Shown here piece by piece: positions 52,088 through 63,649 of a DNA stretch of 64,000 bases. Below the pieces are notes generated by a model. That model saw only the letters and a program-made list of their open reading frames with translations, was not told where the DNA came from and ran no database searches. The translations under genes were made by a program, and so were the position numbers. The DNA comes from Paenarthrobacter nitroguajacolicus. GTDB lineage: Bacteria > Actinomycetota > Actinomycetes > Actinomycetales > Micrococcaceae. Location of the stretch: contig NZ_VNFK01000002.1 of the NCBI RefSeq assembly GCF_007786235.1, forward strand, positions 124,001-188,000. Direction: 5' to 3'. Each line of letters starts with the position of its first letter. Within the stretch, counting starts at the first letter, position 1.

Positions 52088-55015
52088 GTGCCCAAAGCCT
52101 TAGCTGAAGATACCGCCATCGATTCTCCCAAGAGCGTCTCCGTCGTTCCCGATACGAAGCCGAGCAAGCCAGACCTGTCGCGGCTTGTGGTGAAGGGTGC
52201 CCGGGAACACAACCTCCGCAACGTGGATCTCGACCTCCCGCGTGATGCCATGATCGTGTTCACGGGGCTCTCAGGTTCCGGTAAATCGTCCTTGGCCTTT
52301 GACACCATTTTTGCCGAAGGCCAGCGCCGGTACGTGGAGTCGCTGTCCGCGTACGCCCGCCAGTTCCTTGGCCAGGTGGATAAGCCCGACGTCGACTTCA
52401 TCGAAGGCTTGTCGCCGGCAGTGTCCATCGACCAGAAGTCCACCAGCAAGAACCCCCGTTCCACGGTGGGCACCATCACTGAGATCTACGACTACATGCG
52501 TTTGCTGTGGGCCCGCGTAGGCCGCCCGCACTGCCCTGTCTGTGGCGAGCCCATTGCCCGGCAGACGCCGCAGCAGATCGTGGACCAGCTCCTGGAACTG
52601 GAGACAGGCACTCGTTTCCAGGTCCTCGCCCCGGTGGTTCGCGGGCGCAAGGGCGAATTCGTTGATCTCTTCAAAGAATTGACCGCGAAGGGCTATTCCC
52701 GTGCCCGGGTGGATGGGGAACTCGTTCAGCTGAGCGATCCTCCCAAGCTGGGAAAGCAGTTCAAGCACACCATCGAGGTCGTGGTGGACCGCCTGGTGGT
52801 GAAGGAAGATATCAGCCAGCGTCTTACGGACTCCGTGGAGACCGCCTTGGGCCTGGCTGAAGGGCGCGTGCTGGTTGAATTCGTGGACCTTGATGCCGAG
52901 GATCCCGCGCGTATCCGGGCCTTCTCCGAGAACCTGGCCTGCCCCAACGAGCACCCGCTGGCCATCGATGAAATCGAACCCCGCTCCTTCTCGTTCAACA
53001 ACCCCTTCGGCGCCTGTTCCGCCTGCAGCGGCATCGGCACCAAGCTGGAAGTGGATGAGGAACTCATCGTTCCCAACCCGGAACTGTCCTTGGGCGAGGG
53101 TGCCATCGCCCCTTGGTCTTTGGGCACAGCGACTACTGAGTACTGGAACCGCCTCCTGGAGGGCCTGGCCCACGAGCTTGGCTTCTCCATGAAGACCTCG
53201 TGGGAAAAGCTTCCCAAGGACGTGCGGAACACCGTTCTTCACGGCAAGGACCACAAAGTGGTTGTCCAGTACAAGAACCGCTTCGGTCGTGAACGCAAGT
53301 ACAGCACCGGCTTTGAAGGTGCCATTCAGTACGTCCATCGGAAGCACGGCGAAACCGACTCCGACTGGGCCCGCGACCGATACGAAGAGTACATGCGCCA
53401 GATCCCGTGCCCTGAGTGCAACGGTGCGCGCCTCAACCCCGCCTCCTTGTCCGTACTCATTAACGGAAAATCGATTGCCGCCGTTGCGGCCCTGCCGATG
53501 CGCGAGTGCGCAGAGTTCCTGGGCAGTTTGACCCTCACCAACAGGGAAGCCCAGATCGCCAACCAGGTGCTGAAGGAGATCCAGGCCCGCCTGACCTTCC
53601 TCCTGGATGTCGGCTTGGAATACCTCAACCTTGAGCGCCCCTCGGGTACTTTGTCCGGTGGTGAAGCCCAACGCATCCGTCTCGCCACTCAGATCGGTTC
53701 CGGCCTGGTGGGTGTCCTTTACGTTTTGGATGAGCCGTCCATCGGCCTTCACCAGCGCGACAACCGGCGACTCATCGAGACACTGACCCGCCTGCGCGAC
53801 CTCGGCAATACCTTGATTGTGGTGGAACACGACGAAGACACCATTCATGAGGCCGACTGGGTAGTGGACATTGGACCAGGAGCCGGCGAGCACGGTGGAC
53901 AGGTGGTGCACTCCGGTACCTATAAGGAACTCCTGGCGAACACCGACTCCCTGACCGGCGACTACCTGTCGGGACGTCGCAAGATCGACATCCCCGCCAA
54001 GCGCCGCAAGTACGACAAAAAGCGTGAGCTCAAGGTTGTCGGCGCACGGGAGAACAACCTCAACAACGTTGACGCGACGTTCCCGTTGGGACTCTTCACT
54101 GCAGTGACCGGCGTGAGCGGCTCGGGCAAGTCGACACTGGTGAACGAGATCCTTTACAAGGTCCTCGCCAATAAACTCAACGGCGCCAAGCAAGTGGCAG
54201 GACGCCACCGGACTGTTGCAGGACTGGAGCACCTGGACAAGGTGGTCCACGTGGACCAAAGCCCCATCGGGCGGACGCCCCGTTCCAACCCGGCAACCTA
54301 CACAGGTGTGTTTGACAACATCCGCAAACTGTTCGCGGAGACCACCGAAGCCAAGGTTCGCGGATACCAGCCAGGACGGTTCTCGTTCAACGTCAAGGGC
54401 GGGCGCTGCGAAGCCTGCTCAGGCGACGGCACGCTGAAGATCGAGATGAACTTCCTGCCTGATGTCTACGTGCCCTGCGAGGTGTGCCACGGCGCCAGGT
54501 ACAACCGGGAAACACTTGAGGTCCACTACAAGGGCAAGACCATTGCCGATGTCCTCAACATGCCCATCGAGGAAGGCGCCGAGTTCTTTGCCGCCTTCAC
54601 CCCCATCGCACGGCATTTGAACACGCTGGTGGACGTTGGCCTTGGCTACGTTCGTCTGGGTCAGCCGGCCACCACCTTGTCAGGTGGCGAAGCCCAGAGA
54701 GTGAAGCTCGCGGCCGAGCTCCAGAAGCGCTCCAACGGGCGCAGCATTTACGTCCTGGACGAGCCCACCACCGGCCTGCACTTCGAGGACATCCGGAAGC
54801 TGCTCATGGTGCTGCAGGGCTTGGTGGACAAAGGCAACACCGTCATCACCATCGAGCACAACCTGGACGTCATCAAGTCCGCAGACTGGATTGTGGATTT
54901 GGGCCCGAATGGCGGTTCGGGTGGCGGAAAGATCGTGGCCACCGGCACACCGGAGCAAGTTGCCAAATCGACCGACAGCCACACAGCTACCTTCTTGGCA
55001 GAGATTCTGGGCTAG
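52088..55015 (+). CDS. uvrA: Excinuclease ABC subunit A
   Basis: 975 aa. Two ABC ATPase modules: Walker [13 protein letters not shown] near residue 58 and [12 protein letters not shown] near 675, each with LSGGEAQR signatures and LDEPS/LDEPT Walker B. Zinc sites: CPVCGEP, 'CPECNGARL', and '[20 protein letters not shown]...CEVC'. It loads UvrB at DNA damage. GTG start without ribosome site, right after a LexA-like box and -10, so SOS control and a leaderless mRNA are likely. Confidence 0.98.
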   Translation: MPKALAEDTAIDSPKSVSVVPDTKPSKPDLSRLVVKGAREHNLRNVDLDLPRDAMIVFTGLSGSGKSSLAFDTIFAEGQRRYVESLSAYARQFLGQVDKPDVDFIEGLSPAVSIDQKSTSKNPRSTVGTITEIYDYMRLLWARVGRPHCPVCGEPIARQTPQQIVDQLLELETGTRFQVLAPVVRGRKGEFVDLFKELTAKGYSRARVDGELVQLSDPPKLGKQFKHTIEVVVDRLVVKEDISQRLTDSVETALGLAEGRVLVEFVDLDAEDPARIRAFSENLACPNEHPLAIDEIEPRSFSFNNPFGACSACSGIGTKLEVDEELIVPNPELSLGEGAIAPWSLGTATTEYWNRLLEGLAHELGFSMKTSWEKLPKDVRNTVLHGKDHKVVVQYKNRFGRERKYSTGFEGAIQYVHRKHGETDSDWARDRYEEYMRQIPCPECNGARLNPASLSVLINGKSIAAVAALPMRECAEFLGSLTLTNREAQIANQVLKEIQARLTFLLDVGLEYLNLERPSGTLSGGEAQRIRLATQIGSGLVGVLYVLDEPSIGLHQRDNRRLIETLTRLRDLGNTLIVVEHDEDTIHEADWVVDIGPGAGEHGGQVVHSGTYKELLANTDSLTGDYLSGRRKIDIPAKRRKYDKKRELKVVGARENNLNNVDATFPLGLFTAVTGVSGSGKSTLVNEILYKVLANKLNGAKQVAGRHRTVAGLEHLDKVVHVDQSPIGRTPRSNPATYTGVFDNIRKLFAETTEAKVRGYQPGRFSFNVKGGRCEACSGDGTLKIEMNFLPDVYVPCEVCHGARYNRETLEVHYKGKTIADVLNMPIEEGAEFFAAFTPIARHLNTLVDVGLGYVRLGQPATTLSGGEAQRVKLAAELQKRSNGRSIYVLDEPTTGLHFEDIRKLLMVLQGLVDKGNTVITIEHNLDVIKSADWIVDLGPNGGSGGGKIVATGTPEQVAKSTDSHTATFLAEILG

Positions 55016-55076
55016 TACCTGACTGGCGGCCATGAGGCTGTCAAGGGAATATCTCTCCAACCCAGGAAGTATTCCG

Positions 55077-55109
55077 GTAGCGGCATGCGAGTTTCAGGCA
55101 TGCCGCTAC
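55077..55109 (+). terminator. Hairpin terminator after uvrA
   Basis: GTAGCGGCATGC (55077-55088) pairs perfectly with GCATGCCGCTAC (55098-55109), 9-base loop, no long U-run. Lies between uvrA and the HAD gene. Confidence 0.6.
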
Positions 55110-55127
55110 TCGTGAGAAACTAACCCG

Positions 55128-55844
55128 GTGACTCAAACAACGGTGCCCGTAATATTCGATCTGGACGGCACCCTTGTCGATCCCGCAGGTGGTATCACAG
55201 GAGGAATTTCGGCAGCGCTCCAGGAAATGGGCCTGCCCGTTCCCGAACAAGCCGTACTGAATTCCATGGTGGGGCCCAAGCTCAGCGACTCCCTCCTGCA
55301 TTTGGCAAACGTCCCTGCGGAATTGGTGGATGAAACCATTGATCGCTATCGGCGCCATTACCGGGAATCCGGTATAGCCCAAAGTAAGCTTTACCCCGGA
55401 ATATCCGACCTCCTTGAGTTCTTCGCCGAATCCGGCCGGCCAGTGGCAGTGGCTACCCAAAAACCGCAGTCGATTGCGCAGCTCGTGCTGGAGCACCACA
55501 ACATTGCTGATTTCTTCGTCTCCATTCGTGGAGCGGCGGATGACGAGTCCGTGGGGGCGAATACCACGTCCGGCAAGGTGGAGATCGTTGGCGCTGCTTT
55601 GGCGGACCTCCATTCCCAGCCGGCGGTGATGGTGGGGGACAGGCACCAGGACGTCGCCGGCGCAATGGCCAACGGCTTGGACTGCATCGGCGTCACGTGG
55701 GGATTCGCCCCGGACGGCGAACTGGAAGAAGCCGGTGCGGTAGCCGTCGTGGGAACCGCGCTTGAACTCCGAAACAAAATTGAAGAACTTGACGCTGTCC
55801 GTGCGGCAGCCCTTAGCGAGGTACAAAACGATGGCAGTCTTTGA
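55128..55844 (+). CDS. HAD-IA hydrolase (phosphoglycolate phosphatase-like)
   Basis: 238 aa from a GTG. Motif I 'VIFDLDGTLVDPAGGI', motif II 'PVAVATQKPQ', lysine in 'TTSGKVEIVG', and motif III 'VMVGDRHQDVAGAMANGLDCIGVTWGF'. The helical cap and length fit Gph-like phosphatases, close to PpaX/Gph. The coding end overlaps plsC by 14 bases, so the two are probably co-translated; a link between phosphatase and phospholipid synthesis is possible but not shown. Confidence 0.87.
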   Translation: MTQTTVPVIFDLDGTLVDPAGGITGGISAALQEMGLPVPEQAVLNSMVGPKLSDSLLHLANVPAELVDETIDRYRRHYRESGIAQSKLYPGISDLLEFFAESGRPVAVATQKPQSIAQLVLEHHNIADFFVSIRGAADDESVGANTTSGKVEIVGAALADLHSQPAVMVGDRHQDVAGAMANGLDCIGVTWGFAPDGELEEAGAVAVVGTALELRNKIEELDAVRAAALSEVQNDGSL

Positions 55845-56499
55845 TGCGATCCGGTGGACCACCCGCGGACTGATCTCCTCCACATGCCGGCCTACGGTCA
55901 TTGGACTCGAAAACGTCCCCAAGGAGGGACCGTTCATCGTTGCTCCCAATCACCTTTCCTTCCTGGACAGTGTCATCGTCCAAGCCCTCATGCCCCGTCC
56001 TGTCGCTTTCTTCGCCAAGGCCGAATATTTCACCACCAAGGGCGTCAAAGGCGCTGTGATGAAGTCCTTCTTCGAGGCCGTAGGTTCCATCCCCGTTGAA
56101 CGCGGCGAGCAGGCGGCAAGCGTACAAGCGCTCAAGACCCTCCTGGACATTCTCGAATCCGGAAAAGGCATCGGCATTTACCCTGAGGGAACCCGGTCCC
56201 GTGACGGCATCCTTTACCGTGGTCGGACCGGGGTGGGCTGGCTTGCCTTGACGACCGGAGCGCCGGTCATCCCCGTGGGCCTGATCGGTACGGAAAAGCT
56301 GCAGCCTGCGGATAAGAACGCCGTACGCCCGCAGCATTTCACCATGAAGGTCGGCGAGCCCCTGTACTTCGATAAAACGGGCCCTGACCACTCGTTGCCC
56401 GCACGCCGTGAAGTGACTGACAAGATCATGGACGCCATTGCCCTCCTCAGCGGACAGGAACGCTCCACGAGTTACAACCAGAGCAAGTCGGTGGACTAG
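55831..56499 (+). CDS. plsC: 1-acyl-sn-glycerol-3-phosphate acyltransferase
   Basis: 222 aa from the ATG at 55831, with GAGG upstream. 'FIVAPNHLSFLDSVIV' gives the H(x4)D catalytic motif, 'FFAKAEYFTTKGVKG' the next block, and IGIYPEGTRSRDG the glycerol-phosphate binding block. It makes phosphatidic acid at the cytoplasmic membrane face. Start lies inside the end of the HAD gene. Confidence 0.92.
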   Translation: MAVFDAIRWTTRGLISSTCRPTVIGLENVPKEGPFIVAPNHLSFLDSVIVQALMPRPVAFFAKAEYFTTKGVKGAVMKSFFEAVGSIPVERGEQAASVQALKTLLDILESGKGIGIYPEGTRSRDGILYRGRTGVGWLALTTGAPVIPVGLIGTEKLQPADKNAVRPQHFTMKVGEPLYFDKTGPDHSLPARREVTDKIMDAIALLSGQERSTSYNQSKSVD

Positions 56500-56531
56500 G
56501 GCCAGCAGCGCGTCCGAACGGTTGTCAATGG

Positions 56532-56554
56532 CTGTCGGTCCTGTTCACTAGACT
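56532..56554 (+). promoter_or_regulatory. uvrC promoter with PafBC/RecA-NDp motif
   Basis: CTGTCGGTC (56532-56540), eight bases, TAGACT (56549-56554), GTG start exactly 7 bases later at 56561. It matches TTGTCRGTG-N8-TANNNT at 7 of 9 upstream positions with exact spacing and -10. Confidence 0.65.
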
Positions 56555-56560
56555 GGAATC

Positions 56561-58576
56561 GTGGCAGATCCAGCAAGTTACCGGCCCCAAACGGGTGAAA
56601 TTCCCACCACCCCGGGCGTCTATCGATTCCGCGACCCCCATGGCCGGGTCATCTATGTGGGCAAGGCAAAGAACCTCCGGTCCAGGCTGAACTCCTACTT
56701 CGCCAACCCTGCGGGGCTGCTCCCGAAAACCCACGCAATGGTCCACGCGGCCAGTAGCGTGGAATGGACCGTGGTGGGCAGCGAACTGGAATCGCTGCAG
56801 CTGGAATACACCTGGATCAAGGAATTCAAGCCGCGCTTCAATGTGGTTTTCCGCGACGACAAGACCTACCCCTACCTCGCCGTGACCATGGGCGAGAAGT
56901 ACCCCAGGGTGCAGGTCATGCGTGGGGAGCGGCGGAAAGGCACCCGGTACTTTGGGCCCTACACTGCTGGAGCCATCAGGGAAACCATGGACACCCTCCT
57001 GCGGGTCTTTCCGGTCCGCAGCTGCAGTGCAGGGGTCTTCAAACGGGCGCAGTCCAGTGGACGGCCATGCCTCCTGGGCTACATCGACAAGTGTTCGGCC
57101 CCCTGCGTTGGCCGGGTCACACCCGATGAACACCGGGCCCTCGCCGAGGATTTCTGTTCCTTCATGGGGGGCGAAGCCAAGCGCTTCATCGGACGGCTTG
57201 AAAAGGACATGACGGCGGCCGTGGCCGAGCTGGATTACGAGCGTGCCGCGGGACTCAGGGATGACATCATTGCCCTCCGCAAGGTCTTTGAACGCAACGC
57301 CGTGGTCCTCGCGGAGGATACCGACGCAGATGTCTTCGCGTTGCACGACGACGAACTGGAAGCCTCCGTGCAGGTGTTCCACGTGCGCGGCGGCCGTGTC
57401 CGCGGGCAGCGGGGTTGGGTGGTGGAGAAAGTCGAGGACGCCACCACACCGGAACTCATTGAGCACTTGCTTCAGCAGGTGTACGGGGAAGACAGCGAGG
57501 TGCAAGGCCGCATCCCGCGGGAGGTACTGGTACCGGAGAACCCCAGCAACCACGCCGAACTCACCGAATGGCTGGGTGGGTTGCGCGGCGCCAAGGTAGA
57601 CATCCGTGTGCCGCAGCGCGGAGACAAAGCTGCCTTGATGTCCACCGTGCGGGACAATGCGGAGCAAGCCCTCAAATTGCACAAGACCCGCCGCGCCGGC
57701 GACATTACCGTGCGCTCCCTGGCGCTCCAGGAACTGCAGGAAGCACTCGAGATACCGGTTCCCCTCTTGCGCATCGAATGCTTCGATATCTCCCACGTAC
57801 AAGGCACCAACGTGGTGGCCTCCATGGTGGTGGTCGAAGATGGGCTGCCCAAGAAATCGGACTACCGAAAGTTCTCCATTACCGGTCCCGCGGCAGCGGA
57901 CGACACCGCTGCCATGCACGACGTCCTGACCCGGCGCTTCCGGCATTACCTGACGGACAAGGCCGCACAAGTCCCGGTAGTGTCCGGGGAGATCGTCAAC
58001 CCGACAAGGGCGGGCGCCAAGACCGCAAGTGAAGTGCCGCCGTCGGACCCAAGCATGCCTGCGCCAAAGGCGAAGTTCGCCTACCCGCCCAACCTGGTGG
58101 TGGTGGACGGCGGGCAACCGCAGGTCAACGCCGCCGCGCGCGCCCTCGCCGCGCTTGGAATCGACGACGTCTACGTGGTGGGTTTGGCCAAGCGTTTGGA
58201 GGAGGTCTGGCTCCCCGACAGCGACTTCCCGGTGATCCTTCCCCGAACGTCGCAGGGACTGTACCTTCTCCAACGGATCCGCGACGAAGCCCACCGTTTC
58301 GCCATCACCTTCCACCGGCAAAAGCGCGGCAAGGCCATGACGGTCTCCGTTTTGGACGGTGTGCCTGGCCTGGGCGAGGCCAAACGAAAGGCCCTGGTGG
58401 CACATTTTGGTTCGCTCAAGAAGATCCGGGCCGCATCCGTGGAGGAGCTCACTTCCGCCAAGGGCATCGGGCCGGCCCTGGCCGCTGCAGTCGTCCAGCA
58501 TTTGGGTTCCACCGCGGACACTGATGAAACAGCGCCCGCGGTCAACATGACCACCGGCGAAATCCTTGAATCTTAG
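56561..58576 (+). CDS. uvrC: Excinuclease ABC subunit C
   Basis: 671 aa. GIY-YIG nuclease at the start ('[27 protein letters not shown]'), a cysteine cluster near 145-190, the UVR domain near 205-240 ('[21 protein letters not shown]'), the RNase H-like nuclease ([33 protein letters not shown]) and C-terminal HhH repeats (about 600-650). It cuts both sides of UvrB-marked lesions. First gene of uvrC-rapZ-yvcK-whiA. Leaderless GTG start and PafBC-type promoter. Confidence 0.98.
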   Translation: MADPASYRPQTGEIPTTPGVYRFRDPHGRVIYVGKAKNLRSRLNSYFANPAGLLPKTHAMVHAASSVEWTVVGSELESLQLEYTWIKEFKPRFNVVFRDDKTYPYLAVTMGEKYPRVQVMRGERRKGTRYFGPYTAGAIRETMDTLLRVFPVRSCSAGVFKRAQSSGRPCLLGYIDKCSAPCVGRVTPDEHRALAEDFCSFMGGEAKRFIGRLEKDMTAAVAELDYERAAGLRDDIIALRKVFERNAVVLAEDTDADVFALHDDELEASVQVFHVRGGRVRGQRGWVVEKVEDATTPELIEHLLQQVYGEDSEVQGRIPREVLVPENPSNHAELTEWLGGLRGAKVDIRVPQRGDKAALMSTVRDNAEQALKLHKTRRAGDITVRSLALQELQEALEIPVPLLRIECFDISHVQGTNVVASMVVVEDGLPKKSDYRKFSITGPAAADDTAAMHDVLTRRFRHYLTDKAAQVPVVSGEIVNPTRAGAKTASEVPPSDPSMPAPKAKFAYPPNLVVVDGGQPQVNAAARALAALGIDDVYVVGLAKRLEEVWLPDSDFPVILPRTSQGLYLLQRIRDEAHRFAITFHRQKRGKAMTVSVLDGVPGLGEAKRKALVAHFGSLKKIRAASVEELTSAKGIGPALAAAVVQHLGSTADTDETAPAVNMTTGEILES

Positions 58577-58628
58577 CTAGGGTTAGAACTTGCTGTACTG
58601 AGCACTTCCGACGAAACGGGGACAATTG

Positions 58629-59552
58629 ATGGATGAGGCAACGGCAGGGTCCGGCACGGAGCAGGACGGCATGACGCCCGTCAAGCCACCGGAGGCGGAG
58701 CTGCTGGTCGTCACCGGCATGTCGGGGGCGGGACGCAGTACCGCTTCGGATGCCCTGGAGGATCACGGCTGGTACGTCGTGGACAACCTGCCTCCGCAAA
58801 TGCTGGGTACGCTGGCCGAAATCGTCTCCCATGCCCCCAAGTCAATTCCCAAGCTGGCTGTGGTGGTGGATGTCCGCAGCAAGGATCTCTTCACCGACAT
58901 CCAGACTGCGCTGGGCGCTTTGAGTGCCACCGGCATTTCGTTCCGGGTGCTCTTCCTGGACGCAAGCGATGAAGTCCTGGTCCGCCGGTTCGAGCAAGGC
59001 AGGAGGCCTCACCCCCTGCAAGGTGGGGGTCGCATCCTTGATGGCATCGGCATCGAGCGGGAGGTCCTGCGGGAACTGCGGGAACACGCCGACATTGTTT
59101 TGGATACCAGCGAGTTCAACGTCCATGGCCTTGCCACGGCCATCACCGAGCTGTTCAGCGACACTGGACCGGTGACCCTTCGGCTCAACGTCATGAGCTT
59201 TGGTTTCAAATACGGGCTGCCTGTGGACGCCAACTTCGTAGCCGACGCCCGCTTCATCCCCAACCCGCACTGGGTCCCGCAACTTCGGCCCCACACAGGG
59301 CTCGACGAGGACGTCAGCAACTACGTGCTGGCCGCCGATGGTGTGCATGAGTTCGTAGACCGCTACGTCAGCGCCCTGGAACCCGTTTTGGACGGGTACC
59401 GCCAAGAAAACAAGCACTACGCCACCTTGGCCGTAGGCTGCACCGGCGGCAAGCACCGTTCGGTGGCGGTCGCCGTCGAGCTTTCCAAACGCCTGGCACA
59501 ATATCCTCGCGTCACCGTCACCACCACCCACCGCGACCTGGGACGCGAGTAG
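58629..59552 (+). CDS. rapZ: RapZ-family nucleotide-binding protein
   Basis: 307 aa from the ATG at 58629, with GGGGA upstream. Walker A is [10 protein letters not shown], with arginine in place of the usual lysine as is common in actinobacterial members. '[11 protein letters not shown]', '[22 protein letters not shown]', and the C-terminal '[18 protein letters not shown]' are RapZ blocks. In E. coli RapZ steers GlcN-6-P control of glmS RNA; in Gram-positives the role is less clear. Overlaps yvcK by one base. Confidence 0.93.
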   Translation: MDEATAGSGTEQDGMTPVKPPEAELLVVTGMSGAGRSTASDALEDHGWYVVDNLPPQMLGTLAEIVSHAPKSIPKLAVVVDVRSKDLFTDIQTALGALSATGISFRVLFLDASDEVLVRRFEQGRRPHPLQGGGRILDGIGIEREVLRELREHADIVLDTSEFNVHGLATAITELFSDTGPVTLRLNVMSFGFKYGLPVDANFVADARFIPNPHWVPQLRPHTGLDEDVSNYVLAADGVHEFVDRYVSALEPVLDGYRQENKHYATLAVGCTGGKHRSVAVAVELSKRLAQYPRVTVTTTHRDLGRE

Positions 59553-60568
59553 TGGGGGTACTGACTGGTCCGCTGCCCCTCATCCCGCCGAAGGGCGTTC
59601 CAGGCAGCCAGCAGAAGAAGAGCCCCTCGGTGGTCGCCCTGGGTGGCGGGCACGGGCTGGCGGCCTCCTTGTCGGCCCTGCGCCTGCTCACCTCAGAGCT
59701 GACGGCCATCGTTACGGTAGCGGACGACGGCGGCTCCTCCGGGCGGCTCCGCGACGAGTACGGCGTCCTCCCGCCCGGTGACTTGCGGATGGCCTTGAGC
59801 GCCCTGTGCGATGACACGGACTGGGGGCGGACTTGGCGCGACGTGATGCAGCACCGCTTCGACGCCGGATCGGCCAAGGGTGGTTCGCTGGACAACCATG
59901 CCATGGGCAACTTGCTCATCGTGACACTATGGGAACTGCTCGGCGACACCGTTGCCGGCTTGAAGTGGGCTGGAGCCCTGCTGGGCGCCCGCGGTCAGGT
60001 GCTTCCCATGTCCAGCGTCCCGCTGACCATCGAAGGGCAGGCGCGAGTAGAGCTGCCAGGCGGCGGGCATGAGCTCCAGACCGTGCGGGGACAAGCGAAA
60101 TGCGCCGTCGCCGGAAAGTTGGAAGAGGTCACGCTCCTGCCCGAAGACGCCCCGGCCTGCACGGAGGCGCTCACAGCGATAGAGCTCGCAGACTGGGTCA
60201 TCCTCGGTCCCGGGTCCTGGTACACCTCTGTGCTGCCGCATTTGCTCCTGCCTGAGCTTCGGCAAGCCCTGGGCGATACTGCAGCCAAGCGCTGCCTCAC
60301 CATGAACCTTGATGTGGAAACAAAGGAAACATCAGGCATGACGGCGGCCGACCATTTGGACGTCCTGCGCCGCTATGCACCTGAGTTCAGCGTGGACGTG
60401 GTCCTTGCGGACCCCGCAGCCATCCAGGATCTCAAGGCCTTCGAGAAAGCCGCAGGGATGATCGGCGCGGAAGTGGTGTTGGGTAGAGTAGGGGCGTCGA
60501 GGCGCCGCCCCGTCCATGATCCACTGCTGTTGGCAGCGGCGTACCACGATATCTTCGGGAACAGTTAG
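59552..60568 (+). CDS. yvcK: Gluconeogenesis factor YvcK/CuvA
   Basis: 338 aa from a GTG that shares a base with the rapZ stop. 'VVALGGGHGLAASLSALRLLTSELTAIVTVADDGGSSGRLRDEYG' is the UDP-sugar-binding start of the family, followed by 'SLDNHAMGNLLIVTLWELLGD' and 'DWVILGPGSWYTSVLPHLL'. It binds UDP-GlcNAc-type ligands and supports cell-envelope growth, in mycobacteria as CuvA. Linked rapZ-yvcK-whiA order is conserved in Gram-positives. Confidence 0.94.
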   Translation: MGVLTGPLPLIPPKGVPGSQQKKSPSVVALGGGHGLAASLSALRLLTSELTAIVTVADDGGSSGRLRDEYGVLPPGDLRMALSALCDDTDWGRTWRDVMQHRFDAGSAKGGSLDNHAMGNLLIVTLWELLGDTVAGLKWAGALLGARGQVLPMSSVPLTIEGQARVELPGGGHELQTVRGQAKCAVAGKLEEVTLLPEDAPACTEALTAIELADWVILGPGSWYTSVLPHLLLPELRQALGDTAAKRCLTMNLDVETKETSGMTAADHLDVLRRYAPEFSVDVVLADPAAIQDLKAFEKAAGMIGAEVVLGRVGASRRRPVHDPLLLAAAYHDIFGNS

Positions 60569-60577
60569 GAACACACG

Positions 60578-61558
60578 ATGGCACTTACTGCGTCGGTCAA
60601 GGACGAACTGTCCCGGCTGGACATCAAGAAATCTTCAGTCCGCAAGGCGGAGGTTTCGGCAATGCTGCGCTTTGCAGGCGGCTTGCACATCATTTCGGGA
60701 CGGATCGTCATTGAGGCCGAGGTCGACCTCGCCTCCACGGCCCGGCGTCTCCGCGCGGCAATCGCAGAGGTCTACGGCCATCAGAGCGAGATCATTGTGG
60801 TCTCCGGCGGCGGGCTGCGACGGGGGAGCCGCTACGTGGTCCGCGTTGTCCGCGACGGAGAAGCACTTGCCCGCCAGACCGGCCTGCTGGATGGACGCGG
60901 CCGTCCTGTCCGGGGCTTGCCGTCGGTTGTCGTCAACGGCTCCGCCGCGGACGCCGAGGCAGTGTGGCGGGGCGCTTTCCTCGCGCATGGATCCCTTACT
61001 GAGCCCGGACGTTCGTCCTCGCTCGAAGTGACCTGCCCCGGCCCTGAGTCGGCCTTGGCGCTCGTCGGAGCTGCCCGCCGCCTCGGCATCCAGGCCAAGG
61101 CACGGGAGGTTCGCGGCGTTGACCGCGTCGTCATCCGCGACGGCGACACCATCGCGGCTCTCCTGACCCGAATGGGCGCCCACGACGCCCTGATGGTCTG
61201 GGAGGAACGGCGCATGCGTAAGGAAGTCCGCGCCACTGCCAACCGGCTTGCCAACTTTGATGACGCCAACCTGCGGCGCTCTGCCCAGGCGGCCGTGGCA
61301 GCCGGCGCAAGGGTGGACCGCGCCCTGGAGATCCTGGGCGACGACGTCCCGGATCACCTCAAATACGCGGGGGAGCTCCGGGTGGCCCACAAGCAGGCGA
61401 GCCTGGACGAGCTGGGCCGTCTTGCCGACCCCCCGATGACCAAGGACGCCATTGCGGGGCGCATCCGCCGCCTTCTGGCCATGGCGGATAAACGCGCAGC
61501 AGATTTGGGCATCCCGGGCACTGAAGCAAATGTGACTCCCGAAATGATGGACGAGTAG
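60578..61558 (+). CDS. whiA: WhiA DNA-binding regulator
   Basis: 326 aa. The N-terminal two-thirds is a LAGLIDADG-homing-endonuclease-like fold ('[30 protein letters not shown]', '[24 protein letters not shown]'), and the C-terminus an HTH ('[31 protein letters not shown]'). WhiA drives sporulation septation in Streptomyces and cell-cycle genes in other bacteria. Start has AGGA nine bases ahead. End of the uvrC operon; a hairpin follows at 61604. Confidence 0.95.
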   Translation: MALTASVKDELSRLDIKKSSVRKAEVSAMLRFAGGLHIISGRIVIEAEVDLASTARRLRAAIAEVYGHQSEIIVVSGGGLRRGSRYVVRVVRDGEALARQTGLLDGRGRPVRGLPSVVVNGSAADAEAVWRGAFLAHGSLTEPGRSSSLEVTCPGPESALALVGAARRLGIQAKAREVRGVDRVVIRDGDTIAALLTRMGAHDALMVWEERRMRKEVRATANRLANFDDANLRRSAQAAVAAGARVDRALEILGDDVPDHLKYAGELRVAHKQASLDELGRLADPPMTKDAIAGRIRRLLAMADKRAADLGIPGTEANVTPEMMDE

Positions 61559-61603
61559 TCCACACCCATAGAATCGAAAAAGTGCGGAGGAAATACTGCG
61601 AGG

Positions 61604-61626
61604 CCACCGCGGGTTGTTCCCGGTGG
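61604..61626 (+). other. Hairpin between whiA and sodA
   Basis: CCACCG then GGG faces CCC and GGTGG with a one-base bulge and a short loop. It could end the whiA operon or lie in the sodA leader, since a TAGAAT hexamer at 61569-61574 may be the sodA -10. Not decided from sequence. Confidence 0.35.
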
Positions 61627-61732
61627 AGGCAAGAGCAGGTTTCTTCGCCAAGGATTTCCGGCCGGCCCGCTGGTCGGATGAAATAACGAGAGTTACCAAA
61701 CCGGACTTCAGTCCATTACATTGGAGGATTTC

Positions 61733-62356
61733 GTGACAGAGTACGTTCTGCCCGAGCTCGGCTACGACTACGCAGCACTCGAGCCGCACATTTCGGCAAA
61801 GATCATGGAGCTGCACCACAGCAAGCACCATGCGGCCTACGTTGCTGGCGCCAACAACGCGCTCTCGCAGCTGGCCGAAGCGCGCGAGAAGGGCGACTAC
61901 GCCAACATCAACCGCCTTTCCAAGGACCTCGCGTTCCACACCGGCGGCCACATCAACCACTCCGTGTTCTGGAACAACATCTCCCCGGACGGCGGCGACA
62001 AGCCCGAGGGCGAGCTCGCAGCCGCCATCGACGATGCTTTCGGTTCGTTCGATGCCTTCCGCGCCCAGTTCAGCGCTGCCGCGCTGGGCCTGCAGGGTTC
62101 CGGCTGGGCTTTCCTGGCCTACGAGCCCATCGGTGGCAACCTGCTCATCGAGCAGCTCTACGATCAGCAGGGCAACGTGGCCGTGGGCACAACCCCGCTG
62201 CTGATGCTGGACATGTGGGAGCATGCTTTCTACCTGGACTACGTCAACGTCAAGGCCGACTACGTCAAGGCCTTCTGGAACATCGCCAACTGGGCAGACG
62301 TTGCCAAGCGGTTCGAAGCTGCGCGCGCCAACGCCACGGGCCTCATCGTCCTGTAG
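61733..62356 (+). CDS. sodA: Superoxide dismutase (Mn/Fe type)
   Basis: 207 aa from the GTG at 61733, with GGAGG five bases ahead. Metal ligands appear in order: H in [12 protein letters not shown] in '[15 protein letters not shown]', then D and H in [15 protein letters not shown]. '[20 protein letters not shown]' fits the family. Metal choice (Mn or Fe) cannot be settled here; Mn is usual in this group. It removes cytoplasmic superoxide. Long leader of up to about 150 bases; closed by a strong terminator. Confidence 0.95.
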   Translation: MTEYVLPELGYDYAALEPHISAKIMELHHSKHHAAYVAGANNALSQLAEAREKGDYANINRLSKDLAFHTGGHINHSVFWNNISPDGGDKPEGELAAAIDDAFGSFDAFRAQFSAAALGLQGSGWAFLAYEPIGGNLLIEQLYDQQGNVAVGTTPLLMLDMWEHAFYLDYVNVKADYVKAFWNIANWADVAKRFEAARANATGLIVL

Positions 62357-62425
62357 TTGGTGAGTTCCGGTTCACGCCGATGTAACAAAAGTCACTTTTT
62401 GCGTGAAATGGGACCAAATGCTGGA

Positions 62426-62457
62426 AAGCCTGCCTCCGCAGTTGCGGGGGCAGGCTT
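62426..62457 (+). terminator. Terminator after sodA
   Basis: AAGCCTGCCTCCGC (62426-62439) pairs with GCGGGGGCAGGCTT (62444-62457), 14 pairs with one G-U, loop AGTT. The T-run is weak, but the stem is long and sits in the gap downstream of sodA. Confidence 0.75.
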
Positions 62458-62481
62458 AGTTAAACGTAAGATGGATCACGG

Positions 62482-62498
62482 AAGGCGGTTAGCCTTCA
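62482..62498 (+). other. Short hairpin upstream of gap
   Basis: GAAGGC-GGTTA-GCCTTC, 6-bp perfect stem, about 130 bases before the gap start. A GATAAT hexamer follows at 62526-62531 and could be the gap -10. The rest of 62458-62629 shows only the AAGGAGA ribosome site at 62613-62619. Confidence 0.3.
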
Positions 62499-62623
62499 GC
62501 AACGTGGCTGGTCGCCCTCCGATCTGATAATCACCTCTGCCCAAAGACGTGCGGGGTCTGTTAGTTGGAAATTTACTAAATCCGACTCACTAGGCGTGCT
62601 TGCAAGAGCACCAAGGAGATTGA

Positions 62624-63640
<1,017 letters not shown>

Positions 63641-63649
63641 GGTAGACAC

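Noticed and set aside
52271..54259. 662-codon open frame on the minus strand opposite uvrA
   Set aside because: It mirrors the codon structure of uvrA, has no recognisable domain and is a normal by-product of high GC third positions.
56525..58501. 658-codon minus-strand open frame opposite uvrC
   Set aside because: Antisense shadow of uvrC; no motif and no promoter.
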